Positions 26,039 through 34,083 of a stretch of DNA of 64,000 nt are shown in pieces. The notes under the pieces are model-generated. The model worked only from the letters and a program-made list of their open reading frames with translations, searched no databases and was not told the origin of the DNA. Numbering within the stretch: the first letter of the stretch is position 1; every line of letters starts with the position of its first letter. Origin of the DNA: UBA1535 sp964371035 (GTDB taxonomy: Bacteria > Bacillota > Clostridia > Tissierellales > Sedimentibacteraceae); assembly GCA_964371035.1 (NCBI GenBank), contig CAYJLG010000004.1, forward strand, positions 1-64,000, read 5' to 3'. The translations under genes and the position numbers were made by a program.

Positions 26039-27605
26039 AAAAGTACTAATCAGATTAGATAATTTAAAACAATGGTTTCCAGTAAAAAAGACTAAATTTG
26101 GCGAGAAGCAAAGATATGTTAGAGCAAACGATGGTGTTTCTTTAAATATTTATGAAGGTGAAACACTAGGTCTTGTTGGTGAGAGTGGTTGTGGAAAATC
26201 TACTTTAGCTAGATCTCTATTACAACTATACGTTCCTTCAGGCGGTCGTGCAATGTATTATGGACGTACTATTGAAGACATAGCTCCTTCTTATGTAACT
26301 GAGCTATTGTCTAACCCGTCAAAAGCATTAAAAGATTTAGAAGATTTTAAAGTAAAAGCAGAAGAATTAAGAGTCGCTTCTGAAAATGCGACTGGTGATG
26401 ACATTGTATTTGCACTTGACGAATATAAAAAAGCTAGAAACTCTGCAGACATGAAATTCGAAGAAATTTCTGGATTATTAGGTGGATTTATGGTTGTAGA
26501 TGGCATCGATGACGCTTGTAAAGCTATGTTGCCTATATTTGAAACTTCGGCTAAAATGGCTGAAATCAAAATAACTATGAACGAGCTTAAAATTGAAATA
26601 AATAAAAAATTGTCAATTGCTAAAGAAAAGAGTGGAAATGCAAATTCTGATGTAGCTTCAAAACAACAATCAGAATTAGACGCTCTTAACAAGCAATATA
26701 ACGAACTTGCAAAGACTCGTGAAACACAAAAAAAAGCTGTTGATGATTTAAGAAAAAAATACGCAAATGATGCGAAATTTCAAGAATATGAAAAATTCAT
26801 AGACAACGGAATTGATTTAGCAAAGTTAAAGTATAAAGAAATGAGAAATTTAAGAAGTGAATTGCAGATTATTTTCCAAGATCCTTATTCGTCTTTAAAT
26901 CCAAGGATGACTGTTGGTCAAATAATCAGTGAAGGATTGACTGCTCATAATTATTTTTCTCAAAACGACCCTGGAATGCAAGATTACGTAATGAAAACTA
27001 TGGAAGAATGTGGATTATCTTCGTATATGATTCATCGTTATCCACACCAGTTTTCAGGCGGACAACGTCAACGTATAGGTATAGCGCGTTCACTTGCTAT
27101 GAGACCAAAATTTGTCGTATGTGACGAGGCAGTTTCTGCTCTTGACGTATCTATCCAATCGCAGGTTATTAACTTGTTAAAAGACTTAAGAGACGCTGAG
27201 AATTTGACTTATTTGTTTATTTCACACGACTTATCAGTAATAAAATATATAAGTGATCGTATAGGAGTAATGTACTTAGGAAAACTTGTAGAGCTTGCTG
27301 AAACAGCACCAATGTTTGACTTACCTCTACATCCTTATACACAAGCACTTTTAGATGCTATTCCTACTACAGATATTGACGCTACAAAAGATGCACCATT
27401 GTTGGAAGGAGATATTCCAAGTCCGGTTAAACCACCGCCAGGATGCAAATTCCATACTAGATGCAGATTTTGCCAAGATTTGTGTAGAATTGATGAACCT
27501 GAGATTAGAGAAGTTTTGCCTGGTAGATTTATTTCTTGCCACTACCCTCTAACGAATGAGCGTAGAGCTGAACTAGGTTTGAAATTAGGTGTAGTAGCAG
27601 ATTAA
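26028..27605 (+). CDS. oppF: Oligopeptide ABC transporter ATPase OppF/DppF with coiled-coil insertion
   Basis: The 525-residue protein is about 190 residues longer than normal OppF. Walker A (GESGCGKST, 51-59) is followed by YYGRTIEDI, then an extra segment at about 84-270 rich in Lys, Glu and Ala that looks like a long coiled coil (for example around 175-250), and only then the Q-loop region LQIIFQDPYSSLNPRM (279-294). The signature FSGGQRQR (342-349), Walker B KFVVCDEAVSALD (361-373) and the C-terminal cysteine motif CKFHTRCRFCQDLC are intact, so ATPase function is expected. The insertion is in the place where the helical subdomain begins. Confidence 0.93.
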   Translation: MENKKVLIRLDNLKQWFPVKKTKFGEKQRYVRANDGVSLNIYEGETLGLVGESGCGKSTLARSLLQLYVPSGGRAMYYGRTIEDIAPSYVTELLSNPSKALKDLEDFKVKAEELRVASENATGDDIVFALDEYKKARNSADMKFEEISGLLGGFMVVDGIDDACKAMLPIFETSAKMAEIKITMNELKIEINKKLSIAKEKSGNANSDVASKQQSELDALNKQYNELAKTRETQKKAVDDLRKKYANDAKFQEYEKFIDNGIDLAKLKYKEMRNLRSELQIIFQDPYSSLNPRMTVGQIISEGLTAHNYFSQNDPGMQDYVMKTMEECGLSSYMIHRYPHQFSGGQRQRIGIARSLAMRPKFVVCDEAVSALDVSIQSQVINLLKDLRDAENLTYLFISHDLSVIKYISDRIGVMYLGKLVELAETAPMFDLPLHPYTQALLDAIPTTDIDATKDAPLLEGDIPSPVKPPPGCKFHTRCRFCQDLCRIDEPEIREVLPGRFISCHYPLTNERRAELGLKLGVVAD

Positions 27606-27608
27606 TTC

Positions 27609-27637
27609 AGTAGGGAGGAGTTTTGCTCCTCCCTACT
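27609..27637 (+). terminator. Terminator of the opp operon
   Basis: AGTAGGGAGGAG/CTCCTCCCTACT with a five-base loop forms a perfect 12-bp GC-rich stem followed by CTTTT, right after the oppF stop. The AGTAGGG lead links it to the GTAGGG palindromes. Confidence 0.85.
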
Positions 27638-27653
27638 CTTTTAATTAAAAATG

Positions 27654-27676
27654 TAGGGCGATCACATGTCGCCCTA
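27654..27676. repeat. REP-like palindrome (GTAGGG type) 3
   Basis: TAGGGCGA/TCGCCCTA with a seven-base loop, preceded by ATG. It lies between the opp terminator and the next small gene. Confidence 0.55.
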
Positions 27677-27736
27677 TAATAAATTCATTCTAAATAGTAT
27701 TATTAATAATATAAGTATAGAAAGGATGGTACCAAT

Positions 27737-27925
27737 ATGTTTAAAAAACATAAATTAGATGTAGATGCAGCCGAGAAAAATTTTAAAAATCAAATGGAAG
27801 AGATGCCTCTTGAAAAAAAAGACATACTTGCTATGATTATTGCCGGATTTATAGTTGCGATACCAGCTATGCTGATCGTTACAGGAGTTGTTCTTGCAAC
27901 ATTTTGGTTTGTTGCAGGAAGATAA
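27737..27925 (+). CDS. Small single-span membrane protein, 62 residues
   Basis: The gene has a good AAAGGATGG ribosome site before its ATG. The product has a charged N-terminal half (KKHKLDVDAAEKNFKNQMEE) and one membrane helix (about residues 33-58, MIIAGFIVAIPAMLIVTGVV). I do not recognise a family. It stands alone after the opp terminator, and converges with the gene at 27930. Confidence 0.7.
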   Translation: MFKKHKLDVDAAEKNFKNQMEEMPLEKKDILAMIIAGFIVAIPAMLIVTGVVLATFWFVAGR

Positions 27926-27929
27926 GTAT

Positions 27930-28505
27930 TTATTTGCTTCTCATTTGATACATTTCGTCTGACAATGGAGCATTACAATAATCACATCGTGCTCTTAGAT
28001 CATTAATGTTTATTGAAGTAACACCTTGACAAGAATTGCATGTTACAGACACTTGAGATGTCATTGTATTCATAGTATTATGTTTTACCGCTGTGCGTCC
28101 CCCATAAACATATTCCCATAGTTTAAGTTTAATTAGTAAATCTACTTCTTTTTTTGCAGTTGGTTCATCTTTTCCCATGTGAGAAGCTATCGCACGATAG
28201 TTGATATTAAGAGCATCTTCTTTTCCATATAACTTTAAGCGATATGACTCAAATATTTTTACACCTTTTCTCTTTTGTATGCCACTTTTCGTTAACAAAA
28301 CTCCCCAAATTACAAATGCTAAGAAAAATATAATCACGCTTATAGTAATATATGCCTCCTCACCTTCACTTGTTTCAAAGCTTAATACTACCAGTAAGCT
28401 ATTCCATAATACAAGTACTATACCTATCCAAATATAAATAATCCCTTTTTTTGATAGTTTGTTTAAGATTTTTTCGCGTTCTCTAATCATTTCGTTACTT
28501 TGCAT
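27930..28505 (-). CDS. Two-span membrane protein with C-terminal zinc ribbon
   Basis: The 191-residue protein has two membrane helices (about 21-42 and 54-72), a helical cytoplasmic middle that resembles a small winged-helix (YRAIASHMGKDEPTAKKEVDLLIKLKLWEYVY) and a terminal zinc ribbon (Cys156, 159, 174, 177). No named family is recognised. The middle part looks like a PCI-like or DNA-binding fold, which is inference. It overlaps nothing and converges with the small gene at 27737. Confidence 0.65.
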   Translation of the reverse strand: MQSNEMIREREKILNKLSKKGIIYIWIGIVLVLWNSLLVVLSFETSEGEEAYITISVIIFFLAFVIWGVLLTKSGIQKRKGVKIFESYRLKLYGKEDALNINYRAIASHMGKDEPTAKKEVDLLIKLKLWEYVYGGRTAVKHNTMNTMTSQVSVTCNSCQGVTSININDLRARCDYCNAPLSDEMYQMRSK

Positions 28506-28544
28506 ATGCAGACCTCCTGATATATTTACTCAATAATAACTCTA

Positions 28545-29330
28545 TTATTCTTCATTTGTCTTCAACATAAATTTTTCTCTTTTTTCTTTAACTTTTCCAC
28601 ATGACATACTGCCTTCAGGGCATGCTCCTTTAACACAAGCAGGGCCTGCTTTTTTAAATATAATTGGAGCAACTTTTTTTACTTCAAATAACATTTGTTC
28701 TGCCATTTCTTGTATTTCCCACTGCGCTCTTTCGCAGCATCTCACACTAAAAAAATGTAGTAAAGAACGTGAATTCATAGTCACCATTATTTTTGTTTCA
28801 CATGCATTTGGCAATACATATCTTGCATCTTCTATAGCTTTTTTTTCAGCAGTAGAATTAGCTTTTTTCTCACTCATGCCAGCATTTACATATTCTTCTA
28901 CATATTGTTTTTTAAGTATATTGGTAATTTCATCATACGTCTTTTGATCGTCTTCCATAGCCTGTATATATAGCCTTTTAGTAGCCTCATTGCTAGCTAT
29001 AGCTGGTGGAACTATATATTGAAACTGTCCTTCTGTAACATATCTTTGAGACCTTTGTGAATAGCTTGCTAGTCTATGTCTAACAAGTTGGTGAGTAAGT
29101 GTCCTTGAAACACCTTCTATAGCAAAAGAAAAGCTGCAATGCTCTATCGGAGATTGATGTCCGAGTTCCATCAGCATATTTAGGAATTTTTCGGTTTTTT
29201 CTTCTGTTAAATCGTCCATTAGCTCATCTCCTCCAAGCTGTGAATAACAGAGTTTTGCAGATGCTGCTACTAATTTTTCAGGGTTTTCTGTATATGAAAC
29301 TAAACTAACTTTTAAATTTGCTTCCATCAA
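28545..29330 (-). CDS. thyX: Flavin-dependent thymidylate synthase ThyX
   Basis: ThyX makes dTMP from dUMP with FAD, NADPH and methylene-tetrahydrofolate, in place of ThyA. The 261-residue protein carries the ThyX motif RHRLASYSQRSQRY near residue 83, SPIEHCSFSF for the flavin site, and NSRSLLHFFSVRCCERAQWEI. The C-terminal tail with KGACPEGSMSCGK adds cysteines seen in many Clostridia copies. It is a single gene. Confidence 0.95.
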   Translation of the reverse strand: MMEANLKVSLVSYTENPEKLVAASAKLCYSQLGGDELMDDLTEEKTEKFLNMLMELGHQSPIEHCSFSFAIEGVSRTLTHQLVRHRLASYSQRSQRYVTEGQFQYIVPPAIASNEATKRLYIQAMEDDQKTYDEITNILKKQYVEEYVNAGMSEKKANSTAEKKAIEDARYVLPNACETKIMVTMNSRSLLHFFSVRCCERAQWEIQEMAEQMLFEVKKVAPIIFKKAGPACVKGACPEGSMSCGKVKEKREKFMLKTNEE

Positions 29331-29403
29331 TATACCTCTCGCAAGTAATTTTTATTTTAATAATTATAACATACTAATACCTGTCAATCAATAAATTATA
29401 AAA

Positions 29404-29435
29404 AAATATACTAAGAGGTTAATCTTAGTATATTT
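29404..29435 (-). terminator. Terminator of the rplU-obgE-yhbY operon
   Basis: AAATATACTAAGA/TCTTAGTATATTT, a perfect 13-bp stem with a six-base loop, is followed on the minus strand by TTTTTTATAATTT, just after the yhbY stop. Confidence 0.85.
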
Positions 29436-29444
29436 CGCACTTTT

Positions 29445-29735
29445 CTATTTAGGTATGACAATTTTTGGTTCTTTTGATTTTCTATAAATAGTTAACTTGC
29501 TTCCTATACTTTGCACAAATTCAGCATTTAATACTTCTAAAATTTCTGCAGCAGTTTCATCAGCAGTAATTCCACTATTACTAGATATTTTTATTTTTAT
29601 TAGCTCTCTAACTTCTAAAACATCGTCCAACTGCTTTATTACGTTTTCTGTAATTCCGCCTTTTCCTATTATCAAAATAGGATCTAAGTTGTTTGCTAGC
29701 GATTTTAAAAAGCTTCTTTGTTTCCCTTTTAACAT
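29445..29735 (-). CDS. yhbY: YhbY family (CRM domain) RNA-binding protein
   Basis: The 96-residue protein is a single CRM domain: LKGKQRSFLKSLANNLDPILIIGKGG with the GxxG motif near the start, then ELIKIKISSN and VQSIGSKLTIYRKS. YhbY binds pre-50S ribosomal particles in E. coli. It follows obgE, another 50S assembly factor, by 12 bases, and ends the operon. Confidence 0.93.
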   Translation of the reverse strand: MLKGKQRSFLKSLANNLDPILIIGKGGITENVIKQLDDVLEVRELIKIKISSNSGITADETAAEILEVLNAEFVQSIGSKLTIYRKSKEPKIVIPK

Positions 29736-29747
29736 TATTTCACCTCA

Positions 29748-31022
29748 TTAATCAACGAAATCAAATTCTATACCACAGACGTTGACTTCGTCACCCTCTT
29801 TTGCACCAAGTTCTCTTAACTTGTTTATTACACCTTTATCTATCAATACTTTTTGGAAATTACTAATAGATTCAAAATCATCAAAATTAGTGAAATTTAC
29901 AAGTCTTTCTAAGAAATCACCTTCAGCAATATATAGATTATCTTCTTTTCTAACAGAAATAGTATCTCTTTCTTTTTTCTCAAAGAATCTTTCTACTTCA
30001 ACTTCATCTACAAATTCTATTTCTTCTTCTACTTTTAAGAGTTCTTCATAAGCAATTTTTTTGATTAATTCCAATCCTTCTCCAGTAGCTCCAGAAACCT
30101 CATAAATATCATATTCATTACCTAGAGTTTCTTTTACTCTATTGGCATTTGCTTCTGATTCAGGCAAATCCATTTTATTTAGTATAATTATCTGTTTTTT
30201 ATAAGATAGTTTTTCACTATATTTTGCTAATTCATCATTAATTTTATTGAAATCCTCTATAGGATCTCTATCTTCTTGTCCTGAAGTATCTAATACATGC
30301 AGTAAAATTTTAGTTCTTTCAACATGTCTTAAAAACTCATGACCAAGTCCGAGCCCTGTTGATGCACCTTCTATAAGTCCTGGAATATCTGCTATAACAT
30401 AGCTTTGCCCTGGACCAACATGTACAACTCCTAAATTAGGTTTTAATGTAGTAAAATGATAATTTGCTATTTTGGGTTTAGCACTTGTAATTATAGATAA
30501 GATTGTTGATTTCCCAACATTTGGAAAACCAGCTAATCCAACATCAGCTATAAGTTTTAACTCAAGAGTTATATTTCTTTCCTCTCCCTTTGTACCAGGT
30601 TCTGCAAAGTGAGGTGATCTTCGTATTGAGCTTTTAAATTTAACATTACCTCTACCGCCTCTACCACCTTTAGCAACAACAAATTCTTGTTTATGAAATC
30701 TTAAATCAGCTAGAACAATACCCGAATCTTGGTCTTTTATCAGTGTCCCTACAGGCACTTTTAAAAACAAATCTTCACCTTTCGCTCCGTACTGCTTTTT
30801 CTTTCTTCCATCTTCACCAGCTTTAGCTTTATAATGTCTTTGATATCTAAAGTCCATTAATGTCCTTAATCCTTCATCGGCAACTAAAATGATGCTTCCG
30901 CCATTTCCACCGTCACCGCCAGCTGGTCCGCCCATAGGTTCATATTTTTCTCGCCTAAAAGCCATTGAACCATTTCCGCCGTTTCCGGCTTTAACATAAA
31001 TATTGGCTATATCTACAAACAT
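29748..31022 (-). CDS. obgE: Obg family GTPase, 50S assembly and stress control
   Basis: Obg binds the 50S subunit and links its assembly to GTP and ppGpp levels. The 424 residues hold the glycine-rich Obg fold (FVDIANIYVKAGNGGNGSMAF onwards), the G domain with GFPNVGKST, DIPGLIEGA and NKMD, and a C-terminal OCT domain. The start at 31022 was chosen because AGGAGG lies just before it; an in-frame ATG 51 bases upstream has no such site. Confidence 0.96.
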   Translation of the reverse strand: MFVDIANIYVKAGNGGNGSMAFRREKYEPMGGPAGGDGGNGGSIILVADEGLRTLMDFRYQRHYKAKAGEDGRKKKQYGAKGEDLFLKVPVGTLIKDQDSGIVLADLRFHKQEFVVAKGGRGGRGNVKFKSSIRRSPHFAEPGTKGEERNITLELKLIADVGLAGFPNVGKSTILSIITSAKPKIANYHFTTLKPNLGVVHVGPGQSYVIADIPGLIEGASTGLGLGHEFLRHVERTKILLHVLDTSGQEDRDPIEDFNKINDELAKYSEKLSYKKQIIILNKMDLPESEANANRVKETLGNEYDIYEVSGATGEGLELIKKIAYEELLKVEEEIEFVDEVEVERFFEKKERDTISVRKEDNLYIAEGDFLERLVNFTNFDDFESISNFQKVLIDKGVINKLRELGAKEGDEVNVCGIEFDFVD

Positions 31023-31096
31023 ATCGCACCTCCTAATTGCACTATATATTATAAAATTGAGGATTTTCCTCATAATTTCATTGAATTACAATAAGA

Positions 31097-31119
31097 AAAC
31101 CTACCATAAAGGTAGGTTT
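31097..31119 (-). terminator. Hairpin between rpmA and obgE
   Basis: AAACCTACC/GGTAGGTTT with a five-base loop, followed on the minus strand by TTCTTATTG, lies right after rpmA. It probably lets most transcripts end after the ribosomal protein genes and some read on to obgE. Confidence 0.7.
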
Positions 31120-31123
31120 AAAA

Positions 31124-31420
31124 TTATTGTGCTTCGCTTACAAAAGGATATACACTAACTTGCTTTCTTTTTTTGTCTTTTCTTTCGAACTTAACAACAC
31201 CGTCTATTTTAGTGAACAGTGTATCATCGCTTCCGATTCCTACATTTGTTCCCGGATGAAATTTAGTTCCTCTTTGTCTAACAAGTATATTTCCAGCTAT
31301 AACGTGTTGTCCATCACCTTTTTTAACACCAAGTCTCTTTGACTCACTATCACGTCCGTTTTTAGAACTACCAACACCTTTTTTATGCGCAAATAATTGT
31401 AAATTTAACTTTAATAACAT
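31124..31420 (-). CDS. rpmA: Ribosomal protein L27 with cleavable N-terminus
   Basis: L27 reaches the peptidyl-transferase centre of the 50S subunit. The 98-residue precursor begins MLLKLNLQLF followed by AHKKGVGSSKNGRDSESKRLG. The LNLQLF/AHKKG junction is the site cut by the Prp protease in Firmicutes, whose gene is directly upstream; the mature protein would start at Ala. GRDSESKRLGVKKGDGQ and HPGTNVGIG are family landmarks. Confidence 0.97.
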   Translation of the reverse strand: MLLKLNLQLFAHKKGVGSSKNGRDSESKRLGVKKGDGQHVIAGNILVRQRGTKFHPGTNVGIGSDDTLFTKIDGVVKFERKDKKRKQVSVYPFVSEAQ

Positions 31421-31422
31421 TT

Positions 31423-31755
31423 TTACACCTCCTCAGTTATAAGTGTAACAAAATCACCGTAACTTTCTTCTAGCAACTGAACTCCTACGAGAAAACTGCC
31501 ATAAATCACGTCTGATTTATCATTTGTAGTATTCTTTGTTTCTACTTTTAAAAAACCTGCTTCTTCATCTATTTCATAATTTACGTCTTCTTCTTTTAAC
31601 TCTGCAACGATATTAAGCGAATTAATAGCGGTATAAGCAAGCAAAGATAACGAAGCACATACAATGTCTTTTCCGAAGTCTGCAAATCCAACATGACCGT
31701 CTATAACAAAACCAATTGTTTTATCATTTGATTTATGTATTGTAACTGTAGTCAT
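31423..31755 (-). CDS. prp: Ribosomal-processing cysteine protease Prp
   Basis: Prp removes the N-terminal extension of L27. The 110-residue protein shows the catalytic His in DGHVGFADFGKDIVCAS and the Cys in VCASLSLLAYTAIN, the spacing of the family (formerly YsxB). It sits between rplU and rpmA, two bases from rpmA, the standard Firmicute order rplU-prp-rpmA. Confidence 0.95.
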   Translation of the reverse strand: MTTVTIHKSNDKTIGFVIDGHVGFADFGKDIVCASLSLLAYTAINSLNIVAELKEEDVNYEIDEEAGFLKVETKNTTNDKSDVIYGSFLVGVQLLEESYGDFVTLITEEV

Positions 31756-31759
31756 GTAA

Positions 31760-32071
31760 TTAACCTATAATTTTTCCAATTTTCACTTGTGTGAAAGGTT
31801 GACGATGACCTTTTTTATTTCTGTAGTCTATCTTTGGCTTATACTTGAAAACTATAATTTTCTTGTTTTTACCTTGTTTTTCTACAGTAGCTTCAACTAC
31901 GGCTCCGTCTACGTATGGTTTTCCTACATTTAAGTCAGAATCTTTAGATATTAATAAAACTTTATCAAATTTTATAGTTTCTCCATCAGCATATTCAAGT
32001 TTTTCAACTCTTATGCTATCGCCTTCTTGAACTCTGTACTGTTTTCCACCTGTTTCTATTATTGCGTACAT
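31760..32071 (-). CDS. rplU: Ribosomal protein L21
   Basis: The 103-residue protein has the L21 sequence MYAIIETGGKQYRVQEGD and ends GHRQPFTQVKIGKI. The start at 32071 is fixed by the AGGAGG site just before it and by family length; the longer in-frame start at 32110 lies inside the leader. It heads the rplU-prp-rpmA-obgE-yhbY operon. Confidence 0.97.
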   Translation of the reverse strand: MYAIIETGGKQYRVQEGDSIRVEKLEYADGETIKFDKVLLISKDSDLNVGKPYVDGAVVEATVEKQGKNKKIIVFKYKPKIDYRNKKGHRQPFTQVKIGKIIG

Positions 32072-32165
32072 AGTGCACCTCCTATTCCTGAGTCTCGCCA
32101 TTGCAGGCACATTTGAAATGTTTACAACCTGTTTCGAGCGGTTTCTTACGAAATATTATTCTATC
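32072..32165 (-). promoter_or_regulatory. Possible L21 leader RNA
   Basis: Read on the minus strand, the stretch before rplU folds into nested stems: CTCG/CGAG outside, CAGG/CCTG inside, and ACATTT/AAATGT at the tip. Firmicutes are known to carry an L21 leader here that lets ribosomal protein L21 limit its own operon. I matched it only by position and foldability, not by alignment. Confidence 0.4.
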
Positions 32166-32228
32166 AAAAATATTTTTAATTGTCAACAAATTTTCTAAAT
32201 ATTTTTAAAAATTTTATTTGATGATACA

Positions 32229-32297
32229 ATTCATAGTTAAATGAAACTTCAACGGGAAAAAATAATAAAATCTGTCGCCGAGTACTCCAATTGGGAA
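32229..32297. repeat. Partial copy of the 251-bp terminal-repeat element
   Basis: AATAATAAAATCTGTCG (32261-32277) and GTACTCCAATTGGGAA are identical or nearly identical, in reverse orientation, to 39942-39977 in the element at 39767. The ATTCATAGTTAA at 32229 corresponds to the element's ATTCACAGTTAA end. The copy is cut off on the far side. It lies between the rplU leader and the promoter of the LUD gene. Confidence 0.65.
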
Positions 32298-32312
32298 AAT
32301 TTTTGAATTTTC

Positions 32313-32341
32313 TTGTAAAACATTAACTTTTTTGATAAAAT
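32313..32341 (+). promoter_or_regulatory. Promoter of the LUD-domain gene
   Basis: TTGTAA (32313-32318), 17 bases, TAAAAT (32336-32341), just upstream of a TTGGAGG ribosome site. It lies directly next to the repeat fragment. Confidence 0.45.
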
Positions 32342-32369
32342 ATACTTATTATATTTTGTTGGAGGTTTT

Positions 32370-33002
32370 ATGGATATCGTTAAAAAGAACTATGAAAATC
32401 AAGCGAAAACAATCATCAAAAATTTCGAAAGACGATTTATAGAAGGATACTATTGTGAAACTAAAGAAGATGCAGTCGCAAAAATATTAGAACTCGTTAA
32501 TGAAGGTGATTCTATTACTTGGGGAGGTTCTCAAACATTAAATGAAATAGGTATAAAGAGCATCTTAAAAAAAGGCAACTATAAAGTCATAGACAGAGAT
32601 GATGGCAAAAACCCAGAAGAAAGAAATGCTCTTATGAAACAAGCCTTTACGAGCGACATATACTTAACTAGCACTAATGCATTGACTATGGACGGCGAAT
32701 TAATAAATATCGATGGTAACGGAAACAGAGTTGCTGCGATGTGTTATGGGCCTAATAGCGTAATTGTTGTTGCTGGAGTAAATAAAATCACTTCAAACTT
32801 AGATACTGCTCTTAGAAGAATAGAGATGTACGCATGTGCACCTAATAGCATTAGACTTGAACAAAACACACCATGTTCTACAACTGGAAAATGCGGTGAT
32901 TGTTACAATGATTCTATATGTGCTCAAACAGTAGTAACAAGGCTTTCTAGGGTAAGATTTAGACTCAAAGTTATTATTGTAAATGAATTTTTAGGTTTTT
33001 AA
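32370..33002 (+). CDS. LUD-domain (LutC/YkgG-like) protein
   Basis: The 210-residue protein is a LUD-domain member (formerly DUF162): KEDAVAKILELVNEGDSITWGGSQTLNEIGI gives the family's glycine-rich ligand site and GADIYL-like TSDIYLTSTNALTMDGELINIDGNGNRVAAM the second motif. The C-terminus adds cysteines (CSTTGKCGDCYNDSIC). LutC works with LutAB in lactate oxidation, but no lutA or lutB is near, so the role is open. An ATG at 32370 follows TTGGAGG. Confidence 0.88.
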   Translation: MDIVKKNYENQAKTIIKNFERRFIEGYYCETKEDAVAKILELVNEGDSITWGGSQTLNEIGIKSILKKGNYKVIDRDDGKNPEERNALMKQAFTSDIYLTSTNALTMDGELINIDGNGNRVAAMCYGPNSVIVVAGVNKITSNLDTALRRIEMYACAPNSIRLEQNTPCSTTGKCGDCYNDSICAQTVVTRLSRVRFRLKVIIVNEFLGF

Positions 33003-33015
33003 CAAAACTCAAAAT

Positions 33016-33119
33016 AAAAGGATAATGATTCTAGCGTTCAATGTACCGAGCCCTATTTGTTAGATTTTAGGTCTAACATTTAGGATGTAGTACAAAGCTA
33101 GTTAAATCATTATCCTTTT
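33016..33119. terminator. Long structured bidirectional terminator
   Basis: A perfect 15-bp stem (AAAAGGATAATGATT/AATCATTATCCTTTT) encloses a CTAGC/GCTAG stem and an inner GTTAGA/TCTAAC hairpin. It lies between the convergent LUD gene and uppP, and has T-runs on both sides. It is larger than a plain terminator (104 bases). Confidence 0.7.
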
Positions 33120-33124
33120 TTTAA

Positions 33125-33970
33125 TTAGAACAATCCTGCAAATCCTGCTGTTAGCACTATCAACGAGAATATGATTCTATAAATAGCAAATATTTTCATC
33201 GGTTTTTGCTTTAAATAAGAAATGAATTTATTAATTACTAAAAGTGCTACAATAAAAGATACAATAAATCCAACTATAAGAGCAATCATTTCAAGTTGTG
33301 TAAAAACAAATAATCCTCCTGCTGATACAACTTTTAAAAAAGTCATTCCAACCATTACAGGGATTGCTAAAAAGAAAGAAAATTCTGCAGCAGCCACTGT
33401 AGAAAGCCCCATTATCCATGCACCTATAATTGTTGATGCTGATCTTGACATGCCTGGAATTATAGCTAAACATTGAAACAAACCTATTATAAACGCTTGT
33501 TTTGGAGTCACATTAAGTTCAGAATTACCTGTTTTTTTAGGTCTAAATTTAGATTCAGCATACATCATCCAAAGTGCACCTAAAAATAGAGTTATAGATA
33601 CTGTAACTGAATTGAATAAGTATTTATCAGCTAAATCATTGAACAAAATACCTAATACCCCACCTGGTATGCATGCAATAAATATCATAAACCAAAATTT
33701 AAATCCTGATTTTTCATATCCAACTTTATGAGGAAAAAAACTCTTTAACGTGTCAAAAATCTTATTTCTATACAATACTATGACTGCCAAAATAGCGCCT
33801 AATTGTATCGCATACGTGTACATTTCGACATAGTTTTCACTCGTACTAGTAAACCCCAATATGTTTTGAAAAATTATTAAATGTCCTGTAGATGAAACGG
33901 GTAAAAATTCTGTTATTCCTTCTACTATCCCTAATATGATAGATTTAAAAATAAAAATTATAGCTTCCAA
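33125..33970 (-). CDS. uppP: Undecaprenyl-diphosphatase UppP (BacA)
   Basis: UppP recycles the lipid carrier of cell-wall synthesis at the membrane and gives bacitracin tolerance. The 281-residue protein has eight or so helices, the signature GIVEGITEFLPVSSTGHL and the second motif IPGMSRSASTI. The TTG at 33970 is preferred as the start: GGAGG lies five bases before it and the sequence MEAIIFIFKSIILGIVEG then matches the family, whereas the in-frame ATG 51 bases upstream has no site. Confidence 0.95.
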   Translation of the reverse strand: MEAIIFIFKSIILGIVEGITEFLPVSSTGHLIIFQNILGFTSTSENYVEMYTYAIQLGAILAVIVLYRNKIFDTLKSFFPHKVGYEKSGFKFWFMIFIACIPGGVLGILFNDLADKYLFNSVTVSITLFLGALWMMYAESKFRPKKTGNSELNVTPKQAFIIGLFQCLAIIPGMSRSASTIIGAWIMGLSTVAAAEFSFFLAIPVMVGMTFLKVVSAGGLFVFTQLEMIALIVGFIVSFIVALLVINKFISYLKQKPMKIFAIYRIIFSLIVLTAGFAGLF

Positions 33971-34083
33971 AATGGCCTCCAAAATATATGATTTAAATTG
34001 TGACTGGCAATGAGTTAACAATTCAAGTTGAATTTATCTTTCGTTTTATATTTTAACAAAATTTTATTATTTGTTCAATTATT

